Shown: positions 9,416 to 19,201, numbered from the stretch's first letter. The stretch: 64,000 nt of DNA from Chitinivorax sp. B (GCF_005503445.1 NZ_SCOH01000007.1:88481-152480); one strand, 5' to 3'. Notes: a model not told the origin generated them from the letters alone. Translations and numbers: made by a program.

Positions 9416-10441
9416 ATGTCTGTGCCATTTGAAGCTGTCTCATTGTTGCCTGCTGCCCCCAGCCAGGTTGTTGACCAAGGGGTGCCAGCCACAGGTCGTT
9501 ATGCCGGAGTAATTGAGCAAATCGATTGGACCTCACTGCAAGGCGAGTTTCGTCGATCAGCTTGGTGGCGAAAGGTACATCACAAACGTTGGCACTATGT
9601 GGCGATTGCCACTGATACCTGCTTCATCGGTTTGGCAATGGTGGATTTAGGGTGGACGAATACCGCCTTTGCATATCTGTTTGATCGCTGTCAGCGCAAA
9701 GTAGTTGGCAACTTCTCGCAAGATGGATTGCCAGGTTTGACAGCCAAGGTAAGTGATCGTCCGGGATATGGCGCACTGAGCTGGTTCAAACATACCCGTG
9801 GTGCCATGCGTTTTGAGCACCGTGGTGGTACGCATTACCAGCTAAGTCTATGGACCAAAAGTGGGTTCGAGATTGATGTGGAAATCAATACCAGTGGCAG
9901 TGCTCCACCGCTGTTGGCGATAGGGCCGATTGGTGAAGGAGGCTGTGCTCATGCAACACAAAAGTCTAGTGCATTAAAGGTAACCGGTACGGCAAGGGCA
10001 GGTGGACAAAGCTTTATACTTGATCATGGGGTTGCCAGTATTGACTATTCAAATGGCTTGCTGGCACGGGAAACTCAATGGCGCTGGGCATCTGCACATT
10101 CACCTGACCTTGGCTTCAATGTGCAGCAGGGCTACTTTGGCACGCATGAAAATGTCTTGTGGTTGGACGGTCAATTGATCCCGCTGGGGCGTGCTGAGTT
10201 TGATTTTGACCCGCGTTATCCGATGCTGCCATGGCAGGTGCGAACGGATGATGGTTTGCTGGATTTGGTTTTTGAGCCTGAAGGGGCTCGCCAGGAAAGT
10301 AAGAATCTGTTGATTGCGGCCAGCTATTATATTCAGCCAATTGGCACGTTCAATGGTATCGTCAAAGCCCATGCCGACGCACCGGGGCTCCAGGTCAATC
10401 AGTTGGTGGGCGTGACAGAAGACCATCTGTCACGCTGGTAA
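9416..10441 (+). CDS. DUF2804 domain-containing protein
   Basis: A 341-residue protein covering the DUF2804 family from end to end. Recognisable features are the RR-type segment FRRSAWWRKVHHKRWHYVAIAT near the start, a DxGWTNTAFAYLFDR region, and a C-terminal part with LDYHxG-like beta-rich sequence (DHGVASIDYSNGLLARETQWRWASA). No signal peptide or membrane segment is evident. The biochemical role of the family is not established as far as I know. GAGAGG lies nine bases before the ATG. It is a single gene convergent with the Pmp3-like gene, whose stop lies only seven bases away. Confidence 0.8.
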   Translation: MSVPFEAVSLLPAAPSQVVDQGVPATGRYAGVIEQIDWTSLQGEFRRSAWWRKVHHKRWHYVAIATDTCFIGLAMVDLGWTNTAFAYLFDRCQRKVVGNFSQDGLPGLTAKVSDRPGYGALSWFKHTRGAMRFEHRGGTHYQLSLWTKSGFEIDVEINTSGSAPPLLAIGPIGEGGCAHATQKSSALKVTGTARAGGQSFILDHGVASIDYSNGLLARETQWRWASAHSPDLGFNVQQGYFGTHENVLWLDGQLIPLGRAEFDFDPRYPMLPWQVRTDDGLLDLVFEPEGARQESKNLLIAASYYIQPIGTFNGIVKAHADAPGLQVNQLVGVTEDHLSRW

Positions 10442-10447
10442 GTAATA

Positions 10448-10645
10448 TCAATGCCGTACGTTGGATAATGCTTCCTCAATTTTTTTATCAGTTTTGTACT
10501 GACTTAACGCATAAACTGACCAAATGGCAGCAGGTAACCAGCCGATCAACGTAATCTGCAGAATCAGGCAGACCACGCCCGCGATCGGACGGCCAATAGT
10601 AAAGAATTGCAGCCAGGGCAGAATCAGGGCGAGCAACAGTCGCAT
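10448..10645 (-). CDS. YqaE/Pmp3 family small membrane protein
   Basis: A 65-residue peptide with two predicted transmembrane helices: LLLALILPWLQFF and AGVVCLILQITLIGWLPAAIWSVYAL. It ends in a short charged tail. This matches the Pmp3/YqaE (UPF0057) layout, in which a first helix ending at LP is followed by a second helix with GW(L/I)P. The family modulates membrane potential and responds to salt or osmotic stress in yeast, plants and bacteria. It lies close to the YqjD/YqjE-type genes, giving a small cluster of envelope stress proteins. Confidence 0.8.
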   Translation of the reverse strand: MRLLLALILPWLQFFTIGRPIAGVVCLILQITLIGWLPAAIWSVYALSQYKTDKKIEEALSNVRH

Positions 10646-10905
10646 AACATATATTCCTTTGCTTCAAAGATTTGCTGTAACGGGTTTGAGGTATCATCCG
10701 GGTGTGGTCAGGCAGTGATTCGATAATTCGTACGATGTAAATCATCAAGCAATGGTTGAGATTGGCATCATATGCTGACGGTTATTCCTGATCAGACCAA
10801 GTCTCGCAATGTTTGTTCACACGCCAATATCATTGTGGCATTCACCAAAAAGGTGTCCAATAATACAAGATGATTCCATCCTATTCTGAAACTGGAGAAA
10901 CCGTC

Positions 10906-11217
10906 ATGGCAACTGATACCCGGCTGGATAACGACGCGCTGATTGATGACTTGCGCGATGTATTGTCCGACACCGAAGCGATGTTGAAAGAGGTTGAATC
11001 CGATACCAGTGAACAAGCTGCGGCATTGCGTGAAAAAGTGCTGGCCAATTTGCGCAGCGCCAAAACCAAGTTACTGGAAACAGAGCGGCTGGTTGCTGCA
11101 AAAACAAAGGCTGCAGCTAAAGCCACGGATGAGTATGTACATGATCACCCATGGCAGGCTGTGGGCGTTGCCGCAGGGGTGGGATTCCTGCTTGGCTTGC
11201 TGGTCGCACGACGTTGA
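10906..11217 (+). CDS. DUF883 / ElaB-YqjD family membrane-anchored protein
   Basis: A 103-residue protein with a helical, highly charged N-terminal 75 residues and one C-terminal transmembrane anchor (VGVAAGVGFLLGLLVARR). The motif DEYVHDHPWQAVGVAAGVGFLLG is the DUF883 signature. In E. coli YqjD and ElaB are inner-membrane proteins that associate with ribosomes in stationary phase. GGAG eight bases before ATG 10906 fixes the start. It is the first of three closely packed genes matching the yqjD-yqjE-yqjK order. Confidence 0.9.
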   Translation: MATDTRLDNDALIDDLRDVLSDTEAMLKEVESDTSEQAAALREKVLANLRSAKTKLLETERLVAAKTKAAAKATDEYVHDHPWQAVGVAAGVGFLLGLLVARR

Positions 11218-11225
11218 TCTGACCG

Positions 11226-11606
11226 ATGCAGGAGGCAAATCACGACAAACGTCCCCCCGGCCCACTAAAGGCGTTGACCGGCAGTATTTTAGGGTTGCTC
11301 CACACGCATCTGGAACTATTCAGCCTGGAGCTGGAGGAAGAGCGTGAGCGTTTGCTGCGAGCCTTGGTATTGGGTGTAGTGGGGGCGGGTGCCTTACTCT
11401 TGTTTCTGACCACTCTGACCATCGGTATTCTGGTGCTGGTCAGACCTGAGTGGCGTGGCATGGCGGCATTGGCGCTGACTTTGTTCCATCTGATACTTGG
11501 TGCATTCTGTCTCAATCGGGCCTGGCGGTTTTACACACTGGGCCCAAGACCGTTTGCAGCCACTCTGGACGAGATCAACAAAAACAAGAAATTCCTTTCC
11601 CGATGA
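11226..11606 (+). CDS. phage holin family / YqjE-like membrane protein
   Basis: A 126-residue protein of the YqjE (putative actinobacterial-holin-X, holin superfamily III) type. An amphipathic start (LKALTGSILGLLHTHLELFSLELEEERERLLRAL) leads into two transmembrane helices: LGVVGAGALLLFLTTLTIGILVLV and MAALALTLFHLILGAFCLNRAW. Despite the holin name, these are chromosomal envelope proteins and nothing around it is phage. It starts eight bases after the DUF883 gene and overlaps the next gene by four bases. Confidence 0.85.
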   Translation: MQEANHDKRPPGPLKALTGSILGLLHTHLELFSLELEEERERLLRALVLGVVGAGALLLFLTTLTIGILVLVRPEWRGMAALALTLFHLILGAFCLNRAWRFYTLGPRPFAATLDEINKNKKFLSR

Positions 11607-11899
11607 GTGCTTCAGCCAATCGCCAAAAGATTCGAGCAACCCGTAAATTGTTACTGCAACTACAGGCAGATGCCTATCGTCTGGAAATTGCTGCGCAGTT
11701 AGGTCAACTGCGGGAACCATTTAAGCAAGCCAGTACAGCCAGCACTTGGATGGTTTGGTTGAAGAATCCGCTCAAACTGTTGCCCTTACTGGCTCCGTTT
11801 CTGGGTAAGGGAAGAGTGGTGGGAATGTTGAAGCTGCTACCGATAGTTATCACTGCCTGGAAAGTGGCCAGTGTGGTCAAAAAGCATTTCCGGCATTGA
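11603..11899 (+). CDS. YqjK-like protein
   Basis: A 98-residue basic protein that starts at an ATGA overlap with the previous stop. Residues 1-40 form a charged helix; the rest is hydrophobic (LKNPLKLLPLLAPFLGKGRVVGMLKLLPIVITAWKVASVVKKHF) and may lie in or on the membrane. The position as third gene after DUF883 and the YqjE-type protein, with its size, matches the YqjK slot in other proteobacteria. Sequence identity to YqjK is not obvious by eye, so the name rests mainly on synteny. Confidence 0.6.
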   Translation: MSASANRQKIRATRKLLLQLQADAYRLEIAAQLGQLREPFKQASTASTWMVWLKNPLKLLPLLAPFLGKGRVVGMLKLLPIVITAWKVASVVKKHFRH

Positions 11900-12031
11900 C
11901 CCGCACTGGCTATTATCCGTCGCATAGTAGATTGGTAGTAGCCAAGTGAGGGGCTAGGTGGTTACCTTACTCCTGTTGACTGAGCTTTTGTTGAGATGAA
12001 AGCTACTTAAATGGCAATCCAATACTGTCGA

Positions 12032-13942
12032 CTACATGTTGATGGCATCGATTGCAACAACGGAATCTTCAAGCGCAACCCGCATCAGCAAGGCACGCAT
12101 GCTGGCCTCATCCTGATTGTCCATGGCAATTTTCAGCTGATGGATCAAATCGGTGAGTAATTCGCCGGATAGACAAGGTTCATTCGCCTTCATGATCTTG
12201 GGTCGCCCAGTCGCCTGGGCATTGCTGCTGGCAATCAAAAGTTCTTCATACAGTTTTTCACCAGGCCGTAATCCGGTTACCACTATATCAATATCACCAT
12301 TTGGATTCTCATCATCTCGAACTGCATGACCTGCAAGTCGGATCATGTTCCGGGCCAGATCCATGATCTTGACCGGCTCGCCCATGTCCAACAGAAAAAT
12401 TTCTCCACCTGTTGCCAAGCTACTGGCCTGAATTACCAGCTCGACTGCTTCGTGAATGGACATGAAATAGCGGGTCACTTCTTCATGTGTAAGGGTGACA
12501 GGGCCACCTTGTGCAATCTGTTCTTTGAACAAAGGAATCACTGACCCTGATGAACCCAGTACGTTTCCGAAGCGGACAGCGCAGAAACGCTGATTTCTGC
12601 TGGCAGCTTTGGCTCGTTGCGCGTAGTCCTGAATAACCAGTTCTGCCCAGCGCTTGGTGGCGCCCATGACATTGGTAGGACGAACGGCCTTGTCTGTGGA
12701 AATCAGTACGAATGTCTCAACCCCAGCTTCATAGGCTGCCTGCGCAACGGTGAGGGTGCCCAACACATTGTTATTGGCTCCTTCTTGTACGTTCGCTTCA
12801 ACCAGGGGCACGTGCTTATGTGCTGCTGCATGATAGATGGTCTGAATACGGTTTTCCGCTATCAGGCGTTGCACTAACCCTACATCTCTTGCTGAGCCCA
12901 GGCAGGGAACAATGTCGCAATCGGCTACCGCACGCAATGCGCGGTCAATTTGGTATAACGCATGTTCACTGGCTTCCAACAGTACTAAGCGGGCAGGGCC
13001 TACCGCTGCAATTTGCCTGCATAATTCCGACCCAATCGATCCCCCGGCACCAGTCACCATTACAGCTTTGCCACTGATACAACGCCCTAACAAGGCCGGA
13101 TCTGCAGCAATCGGATCCCGTCCAAGCAAGTCGCCAATGTCTACTTCTCGAACCATATTTACCAAGTGGCGCCCACTGGCAATATCAGTCATCGCCGGAA
13201 GGATACGAACTCGCAGCGGATAACGTTCCAGCAAGCTGACGACATCACGTCGTCGGGCACTGGATGCCGATGGTAAAGTAACGATTACATCGTGAACATC
13301 GAAACGCTTGATCAACGTCCCGATTTGCTTCGGATTGTAGACGCGAAGGCCATCGACATCCTTACCATGCAGCGTAATATCATCATCGAAAAAACCAGCT
13401 GGAAACAAATCCCGACCTTTTCGCAATGACGCTGCCAATTGGCGGCCAGCGTCGCCTGCACCGTAAATGAATACTTGGCGACCGGCAAACTGGCTTCGAA
13501 CCGGAAGCCAAAGTAGCCAACGTGCAGCAAAACGCGAACCACCGATCAAAACCATGCCAATCAGCCAATATAGGATAAGCACGGACCGTGGTACACCAGC
13601 CATTCCCGTTTGCTGTGTCATGAATGCGAGGCCAGCCCAGAGTAAGGTGGCCAGTCCCATACTTTTAATGACGGACCAGAATGCCTGTTCCCCAAGGTAT
13701 CGAATGACGGACCGATAGAGTCCCAGCCGAAGAAAAACTGGAATGGCAAGAAATGGAGCACCAAGCATTAGACCAAGCTGAGCTGGATTCGGCTCGAAAA
13801 AATAACCAAAACGTAATGAGTAAGCTAACCATGAAGCGAAAAACAAAAGTACGGTATCTGTTACCAGCAGCAGAGTTTGCTTGAGTACACGCGGCAGCTT
13901 TACCAACTTTTGGGCGATACGTGATGGAATCAATTTAGGCAT
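12032..13942 (-). CDS. membrane-bound nucleotide-sugar 4,6-dehydratase (WbpM/CapD/FlaA1 family)
   Basis: A 636-residue polysaccharide biosynthesis protein. Four or so N-terminal transmembrane helices (about residues 20-140) precede a first Rossmann motif GAGDAG (161-166) and the catalytic SDR domain, with GAGGSIGSE at 298-306. The active site reads STDKAVRPTNVMGATK with Met426 and Lys430, i.e. the MxxxK variant typical of WbpM-type UDP-GlcNAc C6-dehydratases rather than YxxxK. The product would feed QuiNAc, FucNAc or bacillosamine synthesis on undecaprenyl-linked glycans. The start at 13942 follows GGGAGG and overlaps the upstream gene by eight bases. It is the last gene of the polysaccharide operon. 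Confidence 0.9.
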   Translation of the reverse strand: MPKLIPSRIAQKLVKLPRVLKQTLLLVTDTVLLFFASWLAYSLRFGYFFEPNPAQLGLMLGAPFLAIPVFLRLGLYRSVIRYLGEQAFWSVIKSMGLATLLWAGLAFMTQQTGMAGVPRSVLILYWLIGMVLIGGSRFAARWLLWLPVRSQFAGRQVFIYGAGDAGRQLAASLRKGRDLFPAGFFDDDITLHGKDVDGLRVYNPKQIGTLIKRFDVHDVIVTLPSASSARRRDVVSLLERYPLRVRILPAMTDIASGRHLVNMVREVDIGDLLGRDPIAADPALLGRCISGKAVMVTGAGGSIGSELCRQIAAVGPARLVLLEASEHALYQIDRALRAVADCDIVPCLGSARDVGLVQRLIAENRIQTIYHAAAHKHVPLVEANVQEGANNNVLGTLTVAQAAYEAGVETFVLISTDKAVRPTNVMGATKRWAELVIQDYAQRAKAASRNQRFCAVRFGNVLGSSGSVIPLFKEQIAQGGPVTLTHEEVTRYFMSIHEAVELVIQASSLATGGEIFLLDMGEPVKIMDLARNMIRLAGHAVRDDENPNGDIDIVVTGLRPGEKLYEELLIASSNAQATGRPKIMKANEPCLSGELLTDLIHQLKIAMDNQDEASMRALLMRVALEDSVVAIDAINM

Positions 13943-14975
13943 GATCAGGCCTCCCTGCACCAAGATAAATACAACCGATTACAAGCGGTGCATATGCTAG
14001 CAGCAGCCAGAGCAAGGGCCAATTGGGAAAATACAGGCTTGCCCACGCCAATGGTGCTAGCCAAAGAATATTGACTGCCAGGGTCAGGAGTGTAACCAAG
14101 CGATGTCCAGCTTTTCGATTGCCTTGCCAGCGTCGTGACAGATGCTGGTATGCGTGGCTACGATGGGCCTCATACCAGCGTTCTCCATGCATGACTCGGG
14201 TAAACAAGGTCACGGTGGCGTCGCTGACAAATGCCGCAGCTAGAATCAACCAGGATATATAACTCATCCATCCAGCGTGAATGGTCATTAATGCCAGTGT
14301 AAAGATAATGAAGGCAAGCCAGGTGCTGCCAACATCACCCATAAAAATTCGTGCGGGTGGCCAATTTAGTATTAAGAAACCTAATGTTGCAGCGGAGGTA
14401 GTGAGCATCAATTGTAGGATTAAGTTGCTGTGGCTGGCTGATGTGGTCAGCATTGAAAGCATCACACCTGTTAACAGCATTGATATTGCTTGAGTACCGG
14501 CAATGCCATCAATGCCATCCATGAAATTGAACAGATTTATCCACCAGATACCAAAGAAAATTAAAGCAACATTAAATAAGATGCCTAGGAAGGATAAGTC
14601 ATTTGATCCTGATAATATGGGTTGGTAAGTGAAAGCGGTGACTAATAAAGTATTCAGAATGAGTTGAAGACCAAAGCGTAACCGAGCTGGGGCTGGATAG
14701 ATATCATCAATTAAGCCAATAATGGCTAGTGGTAGGGCTAATATAAAGCCTATGAAAAGCTGCCAAGGCTGCGTAAATAGAAAATATGTGGCGGCGAGTG
14801 TCCCTGTAATTACAATACCTATCCCACCGCCGCCAGGTGTCGGTTTTTCATGGCTAGATCGATGATTAGGAATTTGTACTAGCTGCAGATGCTCGGCACG
14901 CTGAATTACCCAAGTGACGATTAGCCATGAAATTAAGATTGTAATTAATAGAATAAATAGGAAGTTAAAATTCAT
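13935..14975 (-). CDS. undecaprenyl-phosphate sugar-1-phosphate transferase (WbpL/WecA/MraY family)
   Basis: A 346-residue polytopic enzyme with about ten to eleven helices that starts O-antigen or capsule units by moving a HexNAc-1-phosphate onto undecaprenyl phosphate. Motifs include HEKPTPGGGGIGI near the N-terminus, the catalytic aspartates in GLIDDIYP, NLFNFMDGIDGIAG, and the cytoplasmic GDVGSTWLAF. The histidine-rich loop HRSHAYQHLSRR near residue 270 resembles the WbpL/WecA sugar-recognition loop. Pairing with the WbpM-like dehydratase mirrors Pseudomonas wbpL-wbpM and suggests FucNAc or QuiNAc as first sugar. The sugar is inferred. Confidence 0.9.
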   Translation of the reverse strand: MNFNFLFILLITILISWLIVTWVIQRAEHLQLVQIPNHRSSHEKPTPGGGGIGIVITGTLAATYFLFTQPWQLFIGFILALPLAIIGLIDDIYPAPARLRFGLQLILNTLLVTAFTYQPILSGSNDLSFLGILFNVALIFFGIWWINLFNFMDGIDGIAGTQAISMLLTGVMLSMLTTSASHSNLILQLMLTTSAATLGFLILNWPPARIFMGDVGSTWLAFIIFTLALMTIHAGWMSYISWLILAAAFVSDATVTLFTRVMHGERWYEAHRSHAYQHLSRRWQGNRKAGHRLVTLLTLAVNILWLAPLAWASLYFPNWPLLWLLLAYAPLVIGCIYLGAGRPDHA

Positions 14976-14979
14976 TATT

Positions 14980-15948
14980 TTAGAAGTTCAATTTATTTTC
15001 TAAAAACCATTCAACAGTACTGCTTAGTCCATCGTCTAGTGAATAAGGAGGTGCCCATCCAAATTGTTGTCGGATGAGACTGCTGTCAACAGCCAAGGAA
15101 CTGAACAGGCGCTGAACTTCGGGACTTTTACCAACAATACTCGCTGGTAAGTTCATTATTGACCTTGGAACAGGAACTAGCCAAGCCTGTTTTTTCATGT
15201 AAATGGCCAAGCGGCGTATTAAGTCAGGGGTTGATATATTTTCACCGTCTGATACCAAGAATGTCTGGTCCGCTGCTTGTGGATGATTCAGTAAAAATAT
15301 TATAGCATCTACTAAATTATGGACATAAATCAGGCTCCGTAAATTACGAATTGCTCCAAACGGAAGCGGGATCCCGCTATGTACTAACTGCATCAATCGT
15401 AAGAAGTTTGCCCCAACATTTGGACCATATACTAAAGGTGGGCGAACAATGACAACTTCCATTCCAGTCTCTTGAGCAATGGCCATTAGTCCTTGTTCAG
15501 CTTCCCACTTGGATACGCTATATGCATCGGATGGTCTTGGCGTATCTATTTCAGTAAAAGGATGATTGATCGTTTCTTCGCCGTTTACTTTGATGGAACT
15601 CATAAATAGAAAACGTTTTACACCAGTCTTGGCCGCTTGTCTGGCAAGTTGCAATGTTCCAAAGGTGTTGACTGCTCGAAATGCGGCAAGCGGGTCGTGC
15701 TCAGTGTCGTGCATCACATGTACACGAGCTGCAAGGTGAATGACGCTGTCGCATTCCGTTAAAGCTTGCGACCAATCTGTATCGGGTCCAATACTACCAA
15801 TTGCAATGTTTTTGCCTTGATCATATTGTCTTGTAACCGGTGTAAAGTCTTGCCCAATTAAGTAGAGTTTTTGGCATAGGGCATTGCCTACAAAGCCATT
15901 CGCACCAGTAACGCAAATTCTATTGAACTTAGAAAGTGTGGATGTCAA
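14980..15948 (-). CDS. NAD-dependent epimerase/dehydratase (extended SDR, WbpV/GalE-like)
   Basis: A 322-residue extended SDR. The NAD-binding glycine motif is VTGANGFVGNALC at about residues 13-25 and the catalytic motif is DAYSVSKWEAE (Tyr and Lys of YxxxK) at about 140-150; the VRPPLVYGP segment is typical of the family. Together with the WbpM-like and WbpL-like genes it probably makes a 6-deoxy-HexNAc or a 4-epimer, as WbpV does. It lies four bases upstream of the transferase gene and overlaps the preceding glycosyltransferase by four bases. Confidence 0.85.
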   Translation of the reverse strand: MTSTLSKFNRICVTGANGFVGNALCQKLYLIGQDFTPVTRQYDQGKNIAIGSIGPDTDWSQALTECDSVIHLAARVHVMHDTEHDPLAAFRAVNTFGTLQLARQAAKTGVKRFLFMSSIKVNGEETINHPFTEIDTPRPSDAYSVSKWEAEQGLMAIAQETGMEVVIVRPPLVYGPNVGANFLRLMQLVHSGIPLPFGAIRNLRSLIYVHNLVDAIIFLLNHPQAADQTFLVSDGENISTPDLIRRLAIYMKKQAWLVPVPRSIMNLPASIVGKSPEVQRLFSSLAVDSSLIRQQFGWAPPYSLDDGLSSTVEWFLENKLNF

Positions 15949-17090
15949 TTGTTCAAAATCTCATGATAAATTCTTAAGGTTGCTGTCAGTACGTTAGCTT
16001 CGTTGAATTCCGATTCAGCACGAGTCCGGCTGTTTTTTCCATACTCCTGACGTTTGACAGGATCCGTAATAAGTGTTCTAAGTGCAGATGCCAGTGCTGC
16101 AGAATTTCCGATGGGTACCAATAGTCCATTGAAACCGTGGGTCACAACTTCACGACATCCTGGTGCATCTGTCGTTACTATTGGTTTGCTTGAAGCTGCA
16201 GCCTCAAGAAGTGCTTTGGGTAATCCTTCTCTATAAGACGGTAGGCAAACTATATCGGATTGCGCGAAAATAGCTTTCATGTCATCACGCCATCCCCAAT
16301 ACTCGACAATCTGCTCAGAAACCCATGCATTCAATATGTCTTCTGACAAGGAAGCTGGGTTTTCCGGGTCCGGGGACCCAACTAGGACGAAACGAGCCTT
16401 AATACCTTCCTGCTTCAATTGACGAGCAGCATCTACAAACTCGTGCACACCTTTGTCTTTCAACATACGAGCAGGCAGTATTACCATACAGGAATTATCA
16501 CTTCTTGCTTCAGTATGATAATGATCAGGATTAATGCCAACGCCTCTGATAATTCGGATTGCTGATTGCTTAACCAGCTTTCTTTCAATCATTAATTGGC
16601 TATCGTCATTATTCTGTAAAATTAGAACATGATGATTTCCACTCAGCGCAGTACGTAATAACCAACTGACAACTGGACGGATTGTTTTGGCTTTGATTGA
16701 GCTGGATGTAAATACAAAACCCAATCCCCCTAACGCATTTACAACTCTAGAAATACCCACTAGTTTCGCTGCAAGACCTCCAAAAATCACAGGCTTGATA
16801 GCAACATGATGAATTAAATCTGGCTTCAGATTTCTATAGAGTCGTATAAGTCTTCCAAAATAGGCTAGCCCTTCAATAATTCCTAGTCCAGCACGCCTAG
16901 CTGGTAAATCGATTAATCCAATACCTGCAGAGCGAATTATATCAGCATGCTCATTTATGCGTGTAATAACTGAGACTTGATAGCCTGCTGTAAGTGCATT
17001 TTTCGCAAGAATAAGGCGATGTGAAACAAAGTACCAGTCCTCTGTGACTACAAATACCAAGTGAGGACGAGGCAAATCTATAGAAGACAT
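15945..17090 (-). CDS. glycosyltransferase family 4 (group 1)
   Basis: A GT-B fold glycosyltransferase of about 381 residues with retaining GT4 features: an N-terminal acceptor domain starting PHLVFVVTEDWYFVSHR, then a C-terminal donor domain with VLPARMLKDKGVHEFVDAARQL and the EX7E-like motif in PSYREGLPKALLEAAASSKPIV. It should add one sugar to the lipid-linked repeat unit on the cytoplasmic face. The start is uncertain: ATG 17090 gives the usual N-terminus, and an in-frame ATG at 17114 adds eight residues; neither has a strong ribosome binding site. Four-base overlap with the epimerase gene. Confidence 0.85.
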   Translation of the reverse strand: MSSIDLPRPHLVFVVTEDWYFVSHRLILAKNALTAGYQVSVITRINEHADIIRSAGIGLIDLPARRAGLGIIEGLAYFGRLIRLYRNLKPDLIHHVAIKPVIFGGLAAKLVGISRVVNALGGLGFVFTSSSIKAKTIRPVVSWLLRTALSGNHHVLILQNNDDSQLMIERKLVKQSAIRIIRGVGINPDHYHTEARSDNSCMVILPARMLKDKGVHEFVDAARQLKQEGIKARFVLVGSPDPENPASLSEDILNAWVSEQIVEYWGWRDDMKAIFAQSDIVCLPSYREGLPKALLEAAASSKPIVTTDAPGCREVVTHGFNGLLVPIGNSAALASALRTLITDPVKRQEYGKNSRTRAESEFNEANVLTATLRIYHEILNN

Positions 17091-17242
17091 AAACGTGAAA
17101 TCCCAATAAGGCATCTACTACTTTTCAAGTAGAAAATACCTATCTTTACTGGCTAGAGGCGCAGTAAATAATGCAAGCAGCCTAGAGGCTGAAACCTAGG
17201 GTGACATAGTTCATAGGGTAGTGCATATCATTTGGAGCCTTG

Positions 17243-19201
17243 TCAAACAACATCCCGATAATGGGTATGCCATGCTTGGAACGCTAAGACATCCCACAAT
17301 AGATATTGCCAGTTGCGTTCACCCGATTGATGTTCTTGCCATGCCTTTCTGACTAGTTCAGCATTGAAAAAACCATCTGCTCGGAGTTTAGTTTCATCCA
17401 ATAATTCCTCACCCCAAGCTCGAAGCGAGCCCCTTAACCAGTGGTCAATTGGAATACCGAAGCCCATTTTGGGACGCTCGATGAGTGTACGCGGAACATA
17501 GCGGTACAGCACTTGGCGGAGTGGCCATTTTGACTGCCCTTCCCGCCTTAAAATAGCAGTTGGCAATGTCCATGCGAACTCTACAATACGATGATCTAGC
17601 AGAGGAACTCTGGATTCCAAGCTTACACCCATGGAGGCGCGGTCAACTTTTACAAGGATGTCATCAGGAAGATAACTCATTAGATCAAGGTACATCATGC
17701 GATGTACAAAGTCCGGCAATGCTGGGCCATTTTCAAGCCCTGTCAACATTGTTGGTGGTTCAATGGCGCCCGGAACGATTTTGCTCGGATCCTGCCAATG
17801 TGAAACCAATTGCCGATAAACATCGTCTTCGCTTCTTAATGCAAGCACACTAGCCAATTTGTGTAGCTTATCGCCAGGATTCTTAAAACGATATCTAGAT
17901 GGAGCCAGTTTAAGAGGAAGGGCCAACGCGCTGTCCCATACACTAGGCTTCACTGCATGAATGGCTGCGGCGCCAGCGGAACGTATAGTTCGAGGTAGCA
18001 TTGACAGGCGGCCCCACAGTTGTTCCGAAATGGCATAGCGTGAGTAACCTGAAAAAAGTTCATCACCTCCATCACCAGATAGAGAAACAGTGACATCCTG
18101 ACGTGCTAGTTTTGAAACGAGAAATGTTGGAATTTGTGAAGAATCAGAAAAAGGTTCGCTATACAACTTGGGAAGTTGTGGAATAACATCAAGCGCTTCT
18201 TTGGGGGACACATACAGCTCTGTGTGAGCTGTTCCCAAATGTGTAGCTACAGCCTTGGCATGTACTGCCTCGTTGTACCCTTCTTCATTAAAGCCTATAG
18301 AAAATGTACGAACTGGCTGAGTACTCATTGATTGCATCAGCGCGACGACTGTAGACGAATCAACCCCTCCCGACAGGAATGCTCCTAGTGGGACATCTGC
18401 CATCATTTGTCCAGATAAAGATTGGCGCAGTAAATACTCTAACCTATCCACCACTTCTTCGGGTGAACCCTGAAATGTCGATGCTTGTCCTGTCGCCGCA
18501 ATTGACGCAGCATCCCAGTAACATTCAATTTTGGATTCTCTACTGCCACAGGTCAAAGTCAGCATGTGTCCTGGGCGCAATTTAGAGACGTTCCGGAAAA
18601 TTGAGTAGGGGGCAGGTATATAGTTGTGGCGCATCATAAGCGCCAAAGCATCCCGATTGATATCACCCTTCCAATGAGGATGCTGATATAGCGCAGCCAT
18701 CTCGGAGGCAAATACCAAAGTATTACCTAACCAACCATAGTAGAGTGGTTTCTCGCCCAAGCGATCTCGGGCCATGAATAAGGTACGGCTCTCACGGTGC
18801 CATAGAGCAAAAGCAAACATGCCAACACACTTTTTAAGAGCTTCATGCACCCCATAAAGTGAAATAGCGGCTAACAATACCTCGGTATCAGAATGCCCCC
18901 TCCAGCCATTTGACCAACCATTTGCTTCAAGTTCTTTGCGTAGTAATTCGTGATTATAGATTTCACCATTGAATGCAATGACCCATCGGCCACAGCTTGA
19001 TTCCATTGGTTGATGACCCATGGGGGAAAGATCGACGATGGATAACCGGCGATGTCCCAGTGCAATGCCCTTTGGCAGATCCAACCAAATTCCCTGATCA
19101 TCTGGACCTCTATGAGTAATGGCGCTTGCCATACGAGATACCCATTGTTCTGCATCGGATGGAATTCCAGCCCAATCAATAAACCCTACGAAGCCGCACA
19201 T
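17243..19201 (-). CDS. asnB: glutamine-hydrolysing asparagine synthetase-like amidotransferase
   Basis: A 652-residue AsnB-type enzyme. Cys2 (MCGFVGF) is the class II glutaminase nucleophile, with RHGPDDQG-type and HRRLSIVDLS motifs behind it. The synthetase domain has the pyrophosphate loop SGGVDSS near residue 275. Free-standing copies inside polysaccharide clusters (for example wbpS of Pseudomonas) usually amidate a sugar acid rather than make asparagine. That role is inferred from position, since it lies between a glycosyltransferase and the polymerase. It overlaps the polymerase gene by 16 bases. Confidence 0.88.
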   Translation of the reverse strand: MCGFVGFIDWAGIPSDAEQWVSRMASAITHRGPDDQGIWLDLPKGIALGHRRLSIVDLSPMGHQPMESSCGRWVIAFNGEIYNHELLRKELEANGWSNGWRGHSDTEVLLAAISLYGVHEALKKCVGMFAFALWHRESRTLFMARDRLGEKPLYYGWLGNTLVFASEMAALYQHPHWKGDINRDALALMMRHNYIPAPYSIFRNVSKLRPGHMLTLTCGSRESKIECYWDAASIAATGQASTFQGSPEEVVDRLEYLLRQSLSGQMMADVPLGAFLSGGVDSSTVVALMQSMSTQPVRTFSIGFNEEGYNEAVHAKAVATHLGTAHTELYVSPKEALDVIPQLPKLYSEPFSDSSQIPTFLVSKLARQDVTVSLSGDGGDELFSGYSRYAISEQLWGRLSMLPRTIRSAGAAAIHAVKPSVWDSALALPLKLAPSRYRFKNPGDKLHKLASVLALRSEDDVYRQLVSHWQDPSKIVPGAIEPPTMLTGLENGPALPDFVHRMMYLDLMSYLPDDILVKVDRASMGVSLESRVPLLDHRIVEFAWTLPTAILRREGQSKWPLRQVLYRYVPRTLIERPKMGFGIPIDHWLRGSLRAWGEELLDETKLRADGFFNAELVRKAWQEHQSGERNWQYLLWDVLAFQAWHTHYRDVV

